From: Streptococcus infantis
GTDB lineage: Bacteria; Bacillota; Bacilli; Lactobacillales; Streptococcaceae
Direction of reading: 5' to 3'
DNA: 64,000 bases
NCBI RefSeq assembly: GCF_018499575.1
Contig: NZ_JAHDAP010000001.1
Location: 1,116,001 to 1,180,000 of the forward strand
Of the stretch, positions 1 through 9,124 are shown one piece after another. Positions within the stretch are counted from its first letter, which is position 1; each line of letters begins with the position of its first letter. The position numbers and the translations under genes are program-made. The notes beneath the pieces were generated by a model. It did not search any database. It was not told where the DNA came from and saw nothing but the letters and a program-made list of their open reading frames with translations.

Positions 1-181
1 TACGCTTTTGGGCACTAATCTTAAAATTTGATAGTTGAGCTTGGTAGATTTTTAAACTTGTCTCAGAAATTCGTTCTCCAATAAGATCTAAAAACTGCTC
101 CAAGTCATACTTATAAGACTGTTTAGAATTACTAGATAGATTTTGTTTTTCTTCTAAAAATGTTAAAATCCATTCTCTCAT
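1..181 (-). CDS. xerD: XerD-like tyrosine recombinase, N-terminal fragment
   Basis: Only the first 60 codons lie in the window; the gene runs off the left edge. The translation begins MREWILTFLEEKQ and reads as the SAM-like core-binding N-terminal domain of a Xer-type recombinase (a YKYDLEQFLDLIGERI helix). The catalytic domain is outside, so activity cannot be judged. Its ATG overlaps the stop of the upstream CBS gene by an ATGA junction, so the two are translationally coupled. In streptococci this order (CBS protein, XerD-like protein, then scpA/scpB) is common, which is the main support for the name. Confidence 0.7.
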   Translation of the reverse strand, partial: MREWILTFLEEKQNLSSNSKQSYKYDLEQFLDLIGERISETSLKIYQAQLSNFKISAQKR

Positions 182-639
182 TTGCTTCGAATCTCATATT
201 CCTTACTAAAATCATGCAGAAGGGCATTGACAGCCTTAAGGATTGATTTCCGTGTAATAATCCCTTGGAAAATTCCATCCTTATCAACAACTGGCAGGAA
301 AGGCTCATCCACTAGCTTATGTAAAACATCCGTCAATGTATAGTCTGGATTAACTACCGCGACATCCTTCTTTGTCATGTGAACAATATCCATATCCGCC
401 ATGACTTCCTGACTCAAACCCTGCTCCATTTGATATGCAAAAATATCTCTAAGCCCAATGGTTCCAACAAATTTTTTCTCAGCAGTCACGACTGGTACTC
501 TGGTATAGGTCATCTGGCTAAGGAGGAGAATTGCATGATCTGCATTGTGAGTATCAATGAGCACAGCCAAATTTTCAGCAGGAGTCAAAAAGGTTTCCTC
601 TTGCTCCAGTAAAAATAGTTCAAATTCCTTGGCAATCAT
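178..639 (-). CDS. cbpB: CBS-domain protein, probable c-di-AMP-binding CbpB
   Basis: A 153-residue protein made almost entirely of a tandem pair of CBS domains (about residues 20-75 and 85-145). The Bateman module binds adenine nucleotides. Streptococcal and Listeria/Bacillus relatives (CbpB/DarB) bind cyclic di-AMP and link it to potassium or (p)ppGpp control; that is family knowledge, not visible here. It is cytosolic, with no membrane segment. It overlaps the upstream phosphodiesterase gene by four bases and the downstream xerD-like gene by four, in a tight operon starting at murI. Confidence 0.75.
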   Translation of the reverse strand: MIAKEFELFLLEQEETFLTPAENLAVLIDTHNADHAILLLSQMTYTRVPVVTAEKKFVGTIGLRDIFAYQMEQGLSQEVMADMDIVHMTKKDVAVVNPDYTLTDVLHKLVDEPFLPVVDKDGIFQGIITRKSILKAVNALLHDFSKEYEIRSK

Positions 640-1157
640 CGAGCAAACTCCTTAGACAAGCCTGGATATACCTCATGATTACGTGTCAAAAAATCTACTT
701 TGAAATAGCTATCATCAATTTCCACACGAGCGTAGAGACATTCTCTGATGGTTCCACGTGGTTGGCTGATAGAACCTGGATTTAGAAAGAGGGTCTTACC
801 CGCCATCCAAGCACTTGGAACATGCAAGTGACCATAGAGACAGATATCTGCCTCTTCTTCTTGTGCCCAGAAATCCAATTTTTGAAAATTAAAGTTAATA
901 TCAAACAAGTGGCCATGAGTTTGGATAATCTTAGTTGGACCTAGTTGGATTACTAAACGTTCTGGGTAATCTGAATAGAAATCCATGTTTCCTCTAACTA
1001 CCTGAATCCCTTCCCAGAGTGGTGAATCTGGGCGAAGCTCCGAGTCACCATCGTGAAAAATGGCATCAACTTTCCCCAGATAGCGATCACGTATTTCTTC
1101 TACAATCAAGCTATCTCCGTGGGAGTCACTCATTACAATGATGGTTTGCTTTGCCAT
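636..1157 (-). CDS. YfcE/MJ0936-family metallophosphodiesterase
   Basis: A 173-residue calcineurin-like phosphoesterase. The metal-binding signature motifs are present in order: MSDSHGD near the N-terminus, then DGDSE, RGNMD, YGHLH and NPGS. Family members hydrolyse phosphodiester bonds with Mn or Ni; the physiological substrate is generally unknown. A GGAGG ribosome-binding site lies inside the 3' end of the upstream NTPase gene, with about ten bases to the ATG. Genes on both sides overlap it, so it is part of the murI-rdgB-cbpB transcription unit. The length is normal for the family. Confidence 0.85.
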   Translation of the reverse strand: MAKQTIIVMSDSHGDSLIVEEIRDRYLGKVDAIFHDGDSELRPDSPLWEGIQVVRGNMDFYSDYPERLVIQLGPTKIIQTHGHLFDINFNFQKLDFWAQEEEADICLYGHLHVPSAWMAGKTLFLNPGSISQPRGTIRECLYARVEIDDSYFKVDFLTRNHEVYPGLSKEFAR

Positions 1158-2104
1158 GATGGAAATACCTCCAAAAGTTTCTTAACGGCTAAGGCACGGT
1201 GGGATTGACTATTTTTTTCTTCAAGGGTTAATTCGGCTGATGATTTACCAGTTTCTCCTACTAGGAAAAGAGGGTCATAGCCAAAACCATTTTCACCCTT
1301 AGGTTCAAAGTTAATGTAGCCCGGCCAATCAGCTTCGACCACCAAACTTTCCTTACCTGGGCTAGCCACGACCAAGGTGGTGTGGAATTGTGCCGAACGG
1401 TCCTTGAGTTCAAAGACCATGGCTAATTCATGCAAAAGCTTAGCATTGTTTTCCTGGTCAGTGGCTCCCACTCCTGCAAAACGAGCTGACCAGACACCTG
1501 GCAATCCACCGAGGACATCGACTTTAAGACCTGAGTCGTCTGCCAAAACCATCTTGCCTGTTAATTTGGAGATGGTTTCAGCCTTAAGACGAGCATTTTC
1601 TTCAAAGGTCATACCGGTTTCAGCAACTTCAGGCAGGTCTGGATAATCATTGAGATTCTCCACATCATAGCCAAGTTTGTCAAAGATAGCACGAAATTCC
1701 TTGGTTTTACCCTCGTTACGAGTCGCAATCAGCAAAGTTTCTCTGACCTTGTTTGTCTCAAAGAAGGCTTCCACATCGACTCCTTCTTTAGGTAATTCAA
1801 CATGCAAGAGTTGTCCATTTTCAACTAAGAGCAAGGCACCTTGGCGTTGAATGACTTCCAAGTTTCGACCTGCTTCTGCATTTAAAATCTCAACGATAAA
1901 AGATAGCAAGCGGAAGTTGGAAGACCAGCGCATTACCGTAATCGTGATTGGAAAACCATTTTCCTCATCACGGAAAATGCGAGCCAAATCCATAAAACCA
2001 AGATCAAGAGGATCTTTTATGAGACTATAAATTCCACCGTAGACGTCCCAGACACCTACATACCAGTCCTGGTCATCCTTGTATTCATAAATTTTGTTTG
2101 TCAT
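1133..2104 (-). CDS. rdgB: RdgB/HAM1-family nucleoside-triphosphate pyrophosphatase with N-terminal extension
   Basis: 323 residues from the ATG at 2104 ([11 protein letters not shown]), which overlaps the murI stop in an ATGA junction; a longer reading into murI has no independent support. The C-terminal two thirds is a HAM1 domain starting [14 protein letters not shown], with the substrate-pocket motif [11 protein letters not shown] and LADDSGL. It should hydrolyse non-canonical purine NTPs such as XTP and ITP to the monophosphate and pyrophosphate, cleaning the nucleotide pool. The first ~120 residues are not part of the HAM1 fold and have no function I recognise; the same extension is usual in streptococcal homologues. 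Confidence 0.88.
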   Translation of the reverse strand: MTNKIYEYKDDQDWYVGVWDVYGGIYSLIKDPLDLGFMDLARIFRDEENGFPITITVMRWSSNFRLLSFIVEILNAEAGRNLEVIQRQGALLLVENGQLLHVELPKEGVDVEAFFETNKVRETLLIATRNEGKTKEFRAIFDKLGYDVENLNDYPDLPEVAETGMTFEENARLKAETISKLTGKMVLADDSGLKVDVLGGLPGVWSARFAGVGATDQENNAKLLHELAMVFELKDRSAQFHTTLVVASPGKESLVVEADWPGYINFEPKGENGFGYDPLFLVGETGKSSAELTLEEKNSQSHRALAVKKLLEVFPSWQSKPSL

Positions 2105-2895
2105 AATGTTACATGCTCCACATGAATCTCTTTTTCTAGCCATTCGGCTCCAATTTGGGCAAAACTATGGCTATTTGCAGTCGTATAAAAACGGTGTTGT
2201 AGAGGCCCTGCATCGCGGCCACGATTAATCTCGAAATAATTAAGTAAGACAGAGATATCCCGCACGCACTCTGCACCACTATCAATCAGTTTTACGTCAG
2301 GCCCCATCACATTCTGAATAATAGGTCTGAGAAGCGGATAGTGGGTACAACCCAAAATCAAACTGTCTACCTTGCCCACTAATGGACGCAAGGTTTCATA
2401 AACTACTTTCTTGGTCACACTGGTTGAAAGAGCTCCAGATTCAACCAAGGGAGCAAACTTGGGACAAGCCAAACTTGCCACCTGCAAATCTGGATCCAAA
2501 TCATGGATTTTTTGTCGATAGATATCTGATTGTACGGTCATCGGTGTTCCAATCACCCCGATTTTCCCACCCTGACTTGCTTTGATAGCCGCTGAAGCGC
2601 CAGGTAAAATCACTCCAAGAACAGGAATATCTAACTGGGCTTTAATTTCTTCCCAGACGACTGCTGTTGCTGTATTACAAGCAATGACAATCATCTTGAC
2701 ATCCTTGGTCAAAAGAAAGTTGACCAACTGCCAAGTATATTCACGAATTTGCTCAGCAGGACGAGGCCCGTAAGGCGCTCGTGCCGAATCTCCAATATAG
2801 ACGATTTCTTCATGAGGAAGCTGGCGCATGAGCTCACGTACGACGGTCAAGCCTCCAACACCAGAGTCCAAAAAACCAATTGGTCGATTATCCAT
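2101..2895 (-). CDS. murI: glutamate racemase
   Basis: A 264-residue protein with both catalytic cysteine motifs: ACNTATA (Cys73) and GCTHYP (Cys183). The N-terminus has the family motif [10 protein letters not shown]. It interconverts L- and D-glutamate without a cofactor, supplying D-Glu for peptidoglycan stem peptides in the cytosol. It is first in a run of overlapping genes (rdgB-like, yfcE-like, cbpB, xerD-like). Length and motifs are standard; nothing is missing. Confidence 0.95.
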   Translation of the reverse strand: MDNRPIGFLDSGVGGLTVVRELMRQLPHEEIVYIGDSARAPYGPRPAEQIREYTWQLVNFLLTKDVKMIVIACNTATAVVWEEIKAQLDIPVLGVILPGASAAIKASQGGKIGVIGTPMTVQSDIYRQKIHDLDPDLQVASLACPKFAPLVESGALSTSVTKKVVYETLRPLVGKVDSLILGCTHYPLLRPIIQNVMGPDVKLIDSGAECVRDISVLLNYFEINRGRDAGPLQHRFYTTANSHSFAQIGAEWLEKEIHVEHVTL

Positions 2896-3070
2896 ACAGT
2901 CTTCTTTCTAGTCTCATTTTTCTGATTGATAGTTCATTATCATTATATTTCTTACTGAAAATTCTGACAGTCTGGTGAAGTTCCAGACTACCTCCCTCTT
3001 AATCATAATCAAATATCAATAGAATGCAAGGAAAAAGTCTTATCCTTAAATATCAGTTGAACATAGTGAG

Positions 3071-3096
3071 AAGTCTGGAATTTTCATTCCAGACTT
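3071..3096. terminator. hairpin downstream of yneF
   Basis: An 11-bp perfect inverted repeat (AAGTCTGGAAT / ATTCCAGACTT) with a four-base loop lies just past the yneF stop. The T-rich side (TTTTCCTATTT) is on the plus strand, so as an intrinsic terminator it looks better for rightward transcription. On the minus strand it may still end the yneF message. A second hairpin with nearly the same stem words (AGTCTGG / CCAGACT) sits at about 2969-2988. Confidence 0.5.
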
Positions 3097-3103
3097 TTCC
3101 TAT

Positions 3104-3349
3104 TTATTTCTTTTTATTGTTAGCAAGGGCTGCTTTTTGTTGGCGAATGATTTGGTGGTACACTTGTTGTACCTTAGCTTCGCTTGGTTTTTGACCATTT
3201 GCACTCAAAAGAGTACGAACTGCTTCTGCATTCAAACGTGGGTTATCAGCAAATTCTTTTTCGATTTGCTTGCGCACCAAGTACATTCCTCCAAGTGCTC
3301 CACCAAGAAAAGCTAAAACAATCAAGACAATTGCTAAAATAAGGTCCAT
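3104..3349 (-). CDS. yneF: YneF-family (UPF0154) membrane protein
   Basis: 81 residues. One N-terminal transmembrane helix ([22 protein letters not shown]) is followed by a basic, helical cytosolic tail ending NNKKK. Its size, the GGxxGxYxxRK pattern after the helix and the [16 protein letters not shown] segment match the conserved Firmicutes YneF family, whose function is unknown. It is transcribed as a short unit with a hairpin immediately downstream. It is separated from the divergent fucosidase gene by about 310 bases. Confidence 0.85.
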   Translation of the reverse strand: MDLILAIVLIVLAFLGGALGGMYLVRKQIEKEFADNPRLNAEAVRTLLSANGQKPSEAKVQQVYHQIIRQQKAALANNKKK

Positions 3350-3539
3350 AATATTTCTCCTGTTTCTTTTTGAATCTTCTATATTATACCATAAAGTCCC
3401 ACGCCTGACTAGTTTGATTTACGCTTTCAAAAGGGTAGGGCATTACTCAAATTCTTTTTCTACTCTAATCTTTTTTAATTCAATAAAATAAAAAAAAAAC
3501 TAAAATTTGGTAAAATAATTCAGTTTTTCCTAAAAAACC

Positions 3540-3568
3540 TTGCATTGGACCGATTTATTTGCTATATT
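3540..3568 (+). promoter_or_regulatory. promoter of the fucosidase gene
   Basis: -35 TTGCAT (3540-3545), 17-bp spacer, -10 TATATT (3563-3568). This predicts a start near 3575 and a leader of about 87 bases that contains the cre-like site and the ribosome-binding site. The rest of the 3350-3661 intergenic stretch is AT-rich with no other recognisable element. Confidence 0.55.
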
Positions 3569-3627
3569 AAGATTATACAAAACAAAGGAAATATCTTTCT
3601 GCAAGGCTTATTTTTTTTACAAGAAAA

Positions 3628-3641
3628 TGTATGCGCTTACA
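3628..3641 (+). promoter_or_regulatory. probable CcpA cre site upstream of the fucosidase
   Basis: TGTATGCGCTTACA matches the Gram-positive catabolite-responsive element consensus (TGWAANCGNTNWCA) at all but one position and is nearly palindromic. It lies about 53 bases downstream of the predicted transcription start and 20 bases before the ATG, a roadblock position. CcpA with HPr-Ser-P would repress fucosidase expression when preferred sugars are present. Confidence 0.6.
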
Positions 3642-3661
3642 GATTTGAGAAAGGAGTTTTT

Positions 3662-6600
3662 ATGGAGAAGAGCTATTGGGAAAAATCCTGTAAGTATAGC
3701 ATCCGAAAGTTGACCGTTGGAACTGCTTCTGTTCTACTGGGAGCTGTTTTTCTAGCGACACAGAATGTAGCTGCTGAAAGCCTCGAAGTGAAGGACAATC
3801 AAACGAATGTTAGTGAGACGACGGTTAAAGTAGATGTCAAAGTAGAGGAACCAAGTCAAGCAAAGACGGAGAATCAGCCAAGCACAGACACTCATCCTTC
3901 TACTGAATTAGCTGACAAAGAGGTAAAACCTGAAAAGGAATTACCTCAAACACATCATCAATCAGAGACTAACGCTGTAGTTGAACCTTCTGAAAATAAG
4001 GAGAGTGAAAAGCCAGAACTTCCTATGACTAAGCAAGAAAACTATCAACTTCATTACGACCAACCAACTGCTCCTTCTTATGACGGCTGGGAAAAACAAG
4101 CCTTGCCTGTCGGAAACGGTGAAATGGGGGCTAAGGTTTTTGGATTAATCGGTGAAGAAAGAATCCAATACAATGAAAAAACTCTCTGGTCTGGTGGGCC
4201 ACAACCTGATAGCACTGACTACAATGGAGGGAACTATCAGGACCGCTATAAGGTTTTGGCAGAAATTCGTAAAGCCTTAGAAGAAGGAAACCGCCAAAAA
4301 GCCAAACAATTAGCAGAGCGTAACCTAGTAGGACCAAACAATTCTCAGTATGGTCGTTACTTATCTTTTGGTGATATCTTTATGGTCTTTAACAACCAAA
4401 AGAAAGGCTTGGAGAATGTTACCGACTACCATCGTGGCTTAGATATTTCTGAGGCCATCACAACTACCTCTTATACTCAAGATGGGACAAGTTTCAAACG
4501 AGAAACCTTCTCTAGTTATCCAGATGACGTCACTGTTACACATTTGACTAAAAAGGGAGATAAGACGCTTGATTTTACACTTTGGAATAGCTTGACTGAA
4601 GATTTGATTGCTAATGGAGATTATTCTTGGGAGAATTCTAAATACAAACAAGGGACTGTTAGCGTTGATTCTAATGGTATTTTACTCAAGGGAACTGTCA
4701 AAGACAACGGTCTTAAATTTGCCTCTTATCTTGGTATCAAAACAGACGGACAAGTCACTGCTCAAGATGGTTATTTGACTGTCACTGGAGCTAGCTATGC
4801 GACCCTTTTACTCAGCGCCAAGACCAACTTTGCTCAAAATCCAAAAACCAATTATCGCAAGGATATTGACGTAGAAAAGACTGTCAAATCTATCGTTGAA
4901 GCTGCTAAAGCCAAAGACTATGAAACTCTAAAAAATAACCACATCAAGGACTATCAAAGTCTCTTCAATCGTGTTCAACTAAATCTTGGCGGTAGCAAGT
5001 CTAGCCAAACTACAAAAGAAGCTCTACATACCTACAACCCAGAAAAAGGGCAAAAACTAGAAGAGCTCTTCTTCCAATACGGACGTTATCTACTCATCAG
5101 TTCTTCTCGTGACCGGACAGATGCCCTTCCTGCCAACTTGCAAGGAGTCTGGAATGCTGTAGACAATCCACCTTGGAACTCAGACTACCACCTCAATGTC
5201 AACCTTCAGATGAACTACTGGCCTGCCTACATGAACAATCTTGCAGAAACGGCTAAGCCAATGGTCAATTATATTGATGACATGCGCTACTATGGTCGTA
5301 TCGCTGCTAAAGAATATGCCGGTATCGAATCCAAAGAAGGCCAGGAAAATGGATGGTTGGTTCATACCCAAGCAACACCATTTGGCTGGACAACTCCAGG
5401 TTGGAACTATTATTGGGGTTGGTCTCCTGCTGCCAATGCCTGGATGATGCAGAACGTCTATGACTACTACAAATTCACCAAGGATGAAACTTATCTCAAA
5501 GAAAAGATTTATCCAATGCTCAAGGAAACAGCCAAGTTCTGGAATTCCTTCTTGCACTACGACAAGGCTAGTGACCGTTGGGTTTCTTCTCCATCCTACT
5601 CACCAGAGCATGGAACTATCACGATTGGGAATACCTTTGACCAATCTCTAGTTTGGCAGTTATTCCACGACTATATGGAAGCAGCCAATCATCTCAATGT
5701 CGACCAAGATTTGGTGACAGAAGTGAAGGCTAAATTTGACAAGCTCAAACCACTTCATATCAACCAAGATGGCCGAATCAAGGAATGGTACGAAGAAGAT
5801 AGTCCTCAATTCACTAATGAAGGAATTGAACACCATCACCGTCACGTTTCTCATCTGGTTGGGCTCTTCCCAGGAACCTTATTTGGCAAGGATCAGCCTG
5901 AATATTTGGAAGCTGCACGCGCAACCTTAAACCACCGTGGAGATGGTGGTACCGGTTGGTCTAAGGCTAATAAAATCAACCTCTGGGCTCGTCTCCTAGA
6001 TGGAAATCGTGCCCATCGTTTGTTGGCAGAACAACTCAGATCCTCAACTCTAGAAAACCTCTGGGATACGCACGCGCCTTTCCAAATCGATGGAAACTTT
6101 GGTGCAACCAGCGGTATGGCAGAAATGCTCCTTCAATCCCACACTGGCTACATTGCCCCATTACCAGCCCTTCCAGATGCATGGAAAGATGGGCAAGTCT
6201 CAGGTTTAGTCGCTCGTGGTAACTTTGAAGTCAGCATGAAATGGAAAGAAAAGAATCTTGAAACCTTATCTTTCATTTCTAATGTTGGTGGGGATTTAGT
6301 CGTAGACTATCCAAATATCGAAGCTAGCCTTGTCAAGGTTAACGGTAAGGAAGTGCAAGCAAGCCGCATCAAAGACAATCGCATCCAGCTTGCAACTCAA
6401 AAGGGCGATGTCATCACCTTTGAAAACTTCCCTGGTCGTATCACCCGTCTAACTGCACAACGAAAAGATTCAACGACGGCAGAACTCAATTTCAATGCTG
6501 TTGAAGGGGCGACTTATTATGTCATCCATCGAGAAAGTAGGGATGAAAACAGTCAAACCTCTACGGTACGTGAGTTTACAACCAATCAAATTCGTTTTAT

Positions 6601-8878
6601 CGACCGTTCTATTGATTCTAGCCACGCTTATACATACACAGTTCAGGCTATTTTAGGAGACCGCTCAACACCTATTTCTGACACGGCTTCAATCTCTGCC
6701 TTTAGTGAGCTAATGGACGACCGTGATTCTCGCATCCAGTACGGAGCTGCCTTTGGAGATTGGTCTGACTCAGAACTATTTGGTGGAACCGAAAAATACG
6801 CCGATATCTCAAATGGGAATTATTCCGATAAGGATGCAACCGCGACAATTCCTTTCAATGGTCCTGGAATTGAAATCTACGGACTCAAATCTTCTCAATT
6901 AGGACTTGCTGAGGTTACAATCGATGGCAAATCTGTTGGAGAGCTTGATTTCTATACAGCTGGTGCTACTGAAAAGGGCGTCCTAATCGGTCGTTATACA
7001 AATCTATCTTCAGGCCCTCACCTCATGACTATCACTGTTAAGCGTGAACATAAGGGACGTGGAAGTGAACGCTCAAAAATTTCCTTAGATTACTTCAAGG
7101 TCTTCCCAGGACAAGGAGAAACCGTTGAGAAAATAGATGATCGTGATTCTCGTATCCAGTACGGCTCAGCATTTAAAGACTGGACTGATGCGGAACTCTA
7201 TGCTTCTACAGAGAAATATGCAGATATTAATGCAGATGAGAGTCTCGCTTCTGAAGCAACTGCAAGAATTCCATTCTCCGGTACAGGTATCCGTATCTAT
7301 GGACTGAAAACATCTGCCCTTGGCAAGGCACTTGTGACACTCGATGGAAAAGAAATGCCAAGCCTTGACTTTTACACTGCCGGAGCTACCGAAAAAGGAG
7401 CATTGATTGGAGAATTCACTAATTTAGCAGATGGTGACCATGTCCTAACCTTGAAAGTGGACCCAGATTCTCCTGAAGGTCGAAAGAAAATCTCTCTTGA
7501 TTCATTTGATATTCTAAAAGCTCCATCAGTATCACTAGATACACCAATCCTCGAACCAATTAAGGCAGAAGATAAAACAGTTACCCTTACTTTACCAACT
7601 GGTAATTGGGATGCTGTAGCTGTGACATTCCCTGGTGTCAAAGACCCTCTCTTACTTAGAAAAGTCGATGACGATCATCTTGTCACTTCTGGTGAGCAAA
7701 CTGTCCTAACCATCAAGGATAAGAAGGTGCAAATCGACATCCCTGAAACTACGGACGGCAAAGCTGGCAATGCAATAGAAGCTTATGCTATCCTAGGAGA
7801 AACAAGAAGCAGTACGATTGTAACTGTCTTTCCAAAGGGTGAAAATACACCTGCGGAAGAAAAAGTCGTTACAAGTAAGGGTGACGAGCCCGCTCCAGTA
7901 GTGACCATCCCTGAATATACTGACCCAATTGGAACTGCAGGGGAACAGGAAGCTCCTATCGTGGATGTCCCTGAATACACTGAGCCTATCGGTACTGCAG
8001 GGGAACAGGAAGCTCCTATCGTGGATATTCCTGAATACACTGAGCCTATCGGTACTGCGAGCGACCAGGAAGCTCCTGTCATGAATATTCCTGAATACAC
8101 TGAGCCTATCGGTACTGCAGGGGAACAGGAAGCTCCTATCGTAGATATCCCTGAATACACCGGACCTATCGGTACTGCGAGCGACCAAGCGGCTCCTATT
8201 GTGGATGTCCCTGAGTACACCGAACCTATCGGTACTGCGAGCGATCAAGCAGCTCCTATTGTGGATGTCCCTGAGTACACTGGACCTATCGGTACTGCGA
8301 GCGACCAGGCGGCTCCAAGCATTTCTCTTCCTGAGTTTAAACTCAAAGCCTTAAAAGACCAGGCTACAGGAGTTAAAGTCATCAGCGGAGAAAATGAGTT
8401 AGCTGAAGCAAGCTATCTTGAAATCCAGAAAGTAGGGAAGCAAGAACTCTTGGGCAAGAGATATGATGCCTACGCGATTCAACTCAAGAATGAGAATGGT
8501 CAACTAATCCAAGCAAAAGGTGCTGTCCTCGTTCGATTACCAATTTCTGGCACAGTCCAAGAATTCTATCGCTTCAGTTCAGAAAAAGACATGAAAGCAC
8601 AAGATTTCGAGATTCGTGATGGCATGCTTGAGTTTCTCACCATTGATTTGACTACTTATGCTATCGTCTACAAGACTGAAACAGAAGTCCAACAACCAAG
8701 CTCAAGTCAAATCGAAGAAGCTAGTCCATTAGCAAATAAAAACCAGCTCAATGGTGAAAATTCTACAAATGACAAACAGCTTCCTGCCACTGGAGAAGAG
8801 TCCAGCCCACTCCTTTTCATGGCAAGTCTTAGTCTAGCTTTAACTTCTGCCTTCTTGCTAAAAGGTAAAAAAGGGTGA
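3662..8878 (+). CDS. cell-wall-anchored GH95 alpha-1,2-L-fucosidase
   Basis: 1738 residues from the ATG at 3662, chosen because AAAGGAG lies just upstream and the protein then starts with a YSIRK signal peptide (KYSIRKLTVGTASVLLGA). In order: signal peptide (1-39), acidic low-complexity stretch (40-125), GH95 domain (about 125-905), a fibronectin-III-like segment (about 925-1015), two homologous carbohydrate-binding-like modules (about 1018-1155 and 1158-1285, each opening DDRDSRIQYG), seven 20-residue repeats (about 1418-1556), a C-terminal domain, and an LPATGEE sortase signal at about 1706 with hydrophobic helix and KGKKG tail. GH95 landmarks are present: HLNVNLQMNYWPA (about 508), SPEHG (about 648) and QIDGNFGA (about 807), which by analogy with Bifidobacterium AfcA carry the catalytic Asn/Asp/Glu. 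It should remove terminal alpha-1,2-fucose from host mucin or milk glycans at the cell surface. It stands alone, with no adjacent transporter. Confidence 0.9.
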   Translation: MEKSYWEKSCKYSIRKLTVGTASVLLGAVFLATQNVAAESLEVKDNQTNVSETTVKVDVKVEEPSQAKTENQPSTDTHPSTELADKEVKPEKELPQTHHQSETNAVVEPSENKESEKPELPMTKQENYQLHYDQPTAPSYDGWEKQALPVGNGEMGAKVFGLIGEERIQYNEKTLWSGGPQPDSTDYNGGNYQDRYKVLAEIRKALEEGNRQKAKQLAERNLVGPNNSQYGRYLSFGDIFMVFNNQKKGLENVTDYHRGLDISEAITTTSYTQDGTSFKRETFSSYPDDVTVTHLTKKGDKTLDFTLWNSLTEDLIANGDYSWENSKYKQGTVSVDSNGILLKGTVKDNGLKFASYLGIKTDGQVTAQDGYLTVTGASYATLLLSAKTNFAQNPKTNYRKDIDVEKTVKSIVEAAKAKDYETLKNNHIKDYQSLFNRVQLNLGGSKSSQTTKEALHTYNPEKGQKLEELFFQYGRYLLISSSRDRTDALPANLQGVWNAVDNPPWNSDYHLNVNLQMNYWPAYMNNLAETAKPMVNYIDDMRYYGRIAAKEYAGIESKEGQENGWLVHTQATPFGWTTPGWNYYWGWSPAANAWMMQNVYDYYKFTKDETYLKEKIYPMLKETAKFWNSFLHYDKASDRWVSSPSYSPEHGTITIGNTFDQSLVWQLFHDYMEAANHLNVDQDLVTEVKAKFDKLKPLHINQDGRIKEWYEEDSPQFTNEGIEHHHRHVSHLVGLFPGTLFGKDQPEYLEAARATLNHRGDGGTGWSKANKINLWARLLDGNRAHRLLAEQLRSSTLENLWDTHAPFQIDGNFGATSGMAEMLLQSHTGYIAPLPALPDAWKDGQVSGLVARGNFEVSMKWKEKNLETLSFISNVGGDLVVDYPNIEASLVKVNGKEVQASRIKDNRIQLATQKGDVITFENFPGRITRLTAQRKDSTTAELNFNAVEGATYYVIHRESRDENSQTSTVREFTTNQIRFIDRSIDSSHAYTYTVQAILGDRSTPISDTASISAFSELMDDRDSRIQYGAAFGDWSDSELFGGTEKYADISNGNYSDKDATATIPFNGPGIEIYGLKSSQLGLAEVTIDGKSVGELDFYTAGATEKGVLIGRYTNLSSGPHLMTITVKREHKGRGSERSKISLDYFKVFPGQGETVEKIDDRDSRIQYGSAFKDWTDAELYASTEKYADINADESLASEATARIPFSGTGIRIYGLKTSALGKALVTLDGKEMPSLDFYTAGATEKGALIGEFTNLADGDHVLTLKVDPDSPEGRKKISLDSFDILKAPSVSLDTPILEPIKAEDKTVTLTLPTGNWDAVAVTFPGVKDPLLLRKVDDDHLVTSGEQTVLTIKDKKVQIDIPETTDGKAGNAIEAYAILGETRSSTIVTVFPKGENTPAEEKVVTSKGDEPAPVVTIPEYTDPIGTAGEQEAPIVDVPEYTEPIGTAGEQEAPIVDIPEYTEPIGTASDQEAPVMNIPEYTEPIGTAGEQEAPIVDIPEYTGPIGTASDQAAPIVDVPEYTEPIGTASDQAAPIVDVPEYTGPIGTASDQAAPSISLPEFKLKALKDQATGVKVISGENELAEASYLEIQKVGKQELLGKRYDAYAIQLKNENGQLIQAKGAVLVRLPISGTVQEFYRFSSEKDMKAQDFEIRDGMLEFLTIDLTTYAIVYKTETEVQQPSSSQIEEASPLANKNQLNGENSTNDKQLPATGEESSPLLFMASLSLALTSAFLLKGKKG
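7911..8334 (+). repeat. 60-bp in-frame tandem repeats in the fucosidase
   Basis: Seven copies of a 60-bp unit, each encoding a 20-residue motif of the type PEYTEPIGTAGEQEAPIVDI. Two sub-types alternate (GTAGEQE and GTASDQA). The period is exact, so copy number can change without breaking the frame. It probably forms a rigid acidic, proline-rich spacer that holds the enzyme away from the wall. Confidence 0.9.
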
Positions 8879-8912
8879 TCCCAATAAATCTATAAAGATT
8901 TAGATAAATAGA

Positions 8913-8941
8913 AAAAGGATGAGTAAATTACTCATCCTTTT
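8913..8941. terminator. bidirectional terminator between the fucosidase and the 54-aa gene
   Basis: A 14-bp perfect inverted repeat (AAAAGGATGAGTAA / TTACTCATCCTTTT) with A-rich and T-rich flanks. It follows the fucosidase stop (plus) and the stop of the hydrophobic-peptide gene at 8960 (minus), so it can end both convergent messages. Confidence 0.8.
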
Positions 8942-8959
8942 GATTTCTTTCAGAGTCTT

Positions 8960-9124
8960 TTAAAATAAACTAAAAAGCCAGTTATAAATCCAGTTAAAAA
9001 TCGAATATAACAAATTTAAAAGGAATTCATAAAAAAATAAACAAATGTGATACCAAATGAATTCTACAATCGTAATCAGTGGCTTGACTAGGATATAAAA
9101 TAAAATATCCCAAATAAATTTCAT
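8960..9124 (-). CDS. 54-residue aromatic-rich hydrophobic peptide, function unknown
   Basis: The reading is M-K-F-I-W-D-I-L-F-Y-I-L-V-K-P-L and so on to a TAA at 8960. Of 54 residues about 45 are hydrophobic, with many Trp, Phe and Tyr; only a few are charged (two Lys, one Asp, two Glu) and there is one Cys. It would be two hydrophobic helices or re-entrant segments in the membrane. The ATG overlaps the stop of the upstream 66-residue gene (ATGA), with AAGGAAG seven bases ahead, so translation is coupled. I do not recognise a family. Options are a membrane microprotein partner of the upstream product, a regulatory small protein or a toxin-like peptide; none is shown. Confidence 0.55.
   Translation of the reverse strand: MKFIWDILFYILVKPLITIVEFIWYHICLFFYEFLLNLLYSIFNWIYNWLFSLF

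Noticed and set aside
3104..3660. Possible extra small genes between yneF and the fucosidase
   Set aside because: The frames present lack ribosome-binding sites and are very AT-rich; the region is explained by promoter, leader and cre site. The upstream extension of the fucosidase frame to 3545 crosses the promoter.
7911..8334. Regular 60-bp repeats resembling a CRISPR-like array
   Set aside because: They are contiguous, without spacers, in frame in the fucosidase and encode a conserved 20-residue motif. No cas genes are present. The long opposite-strand ORFs here follow from the repeat and have no ribosome-binding sites.
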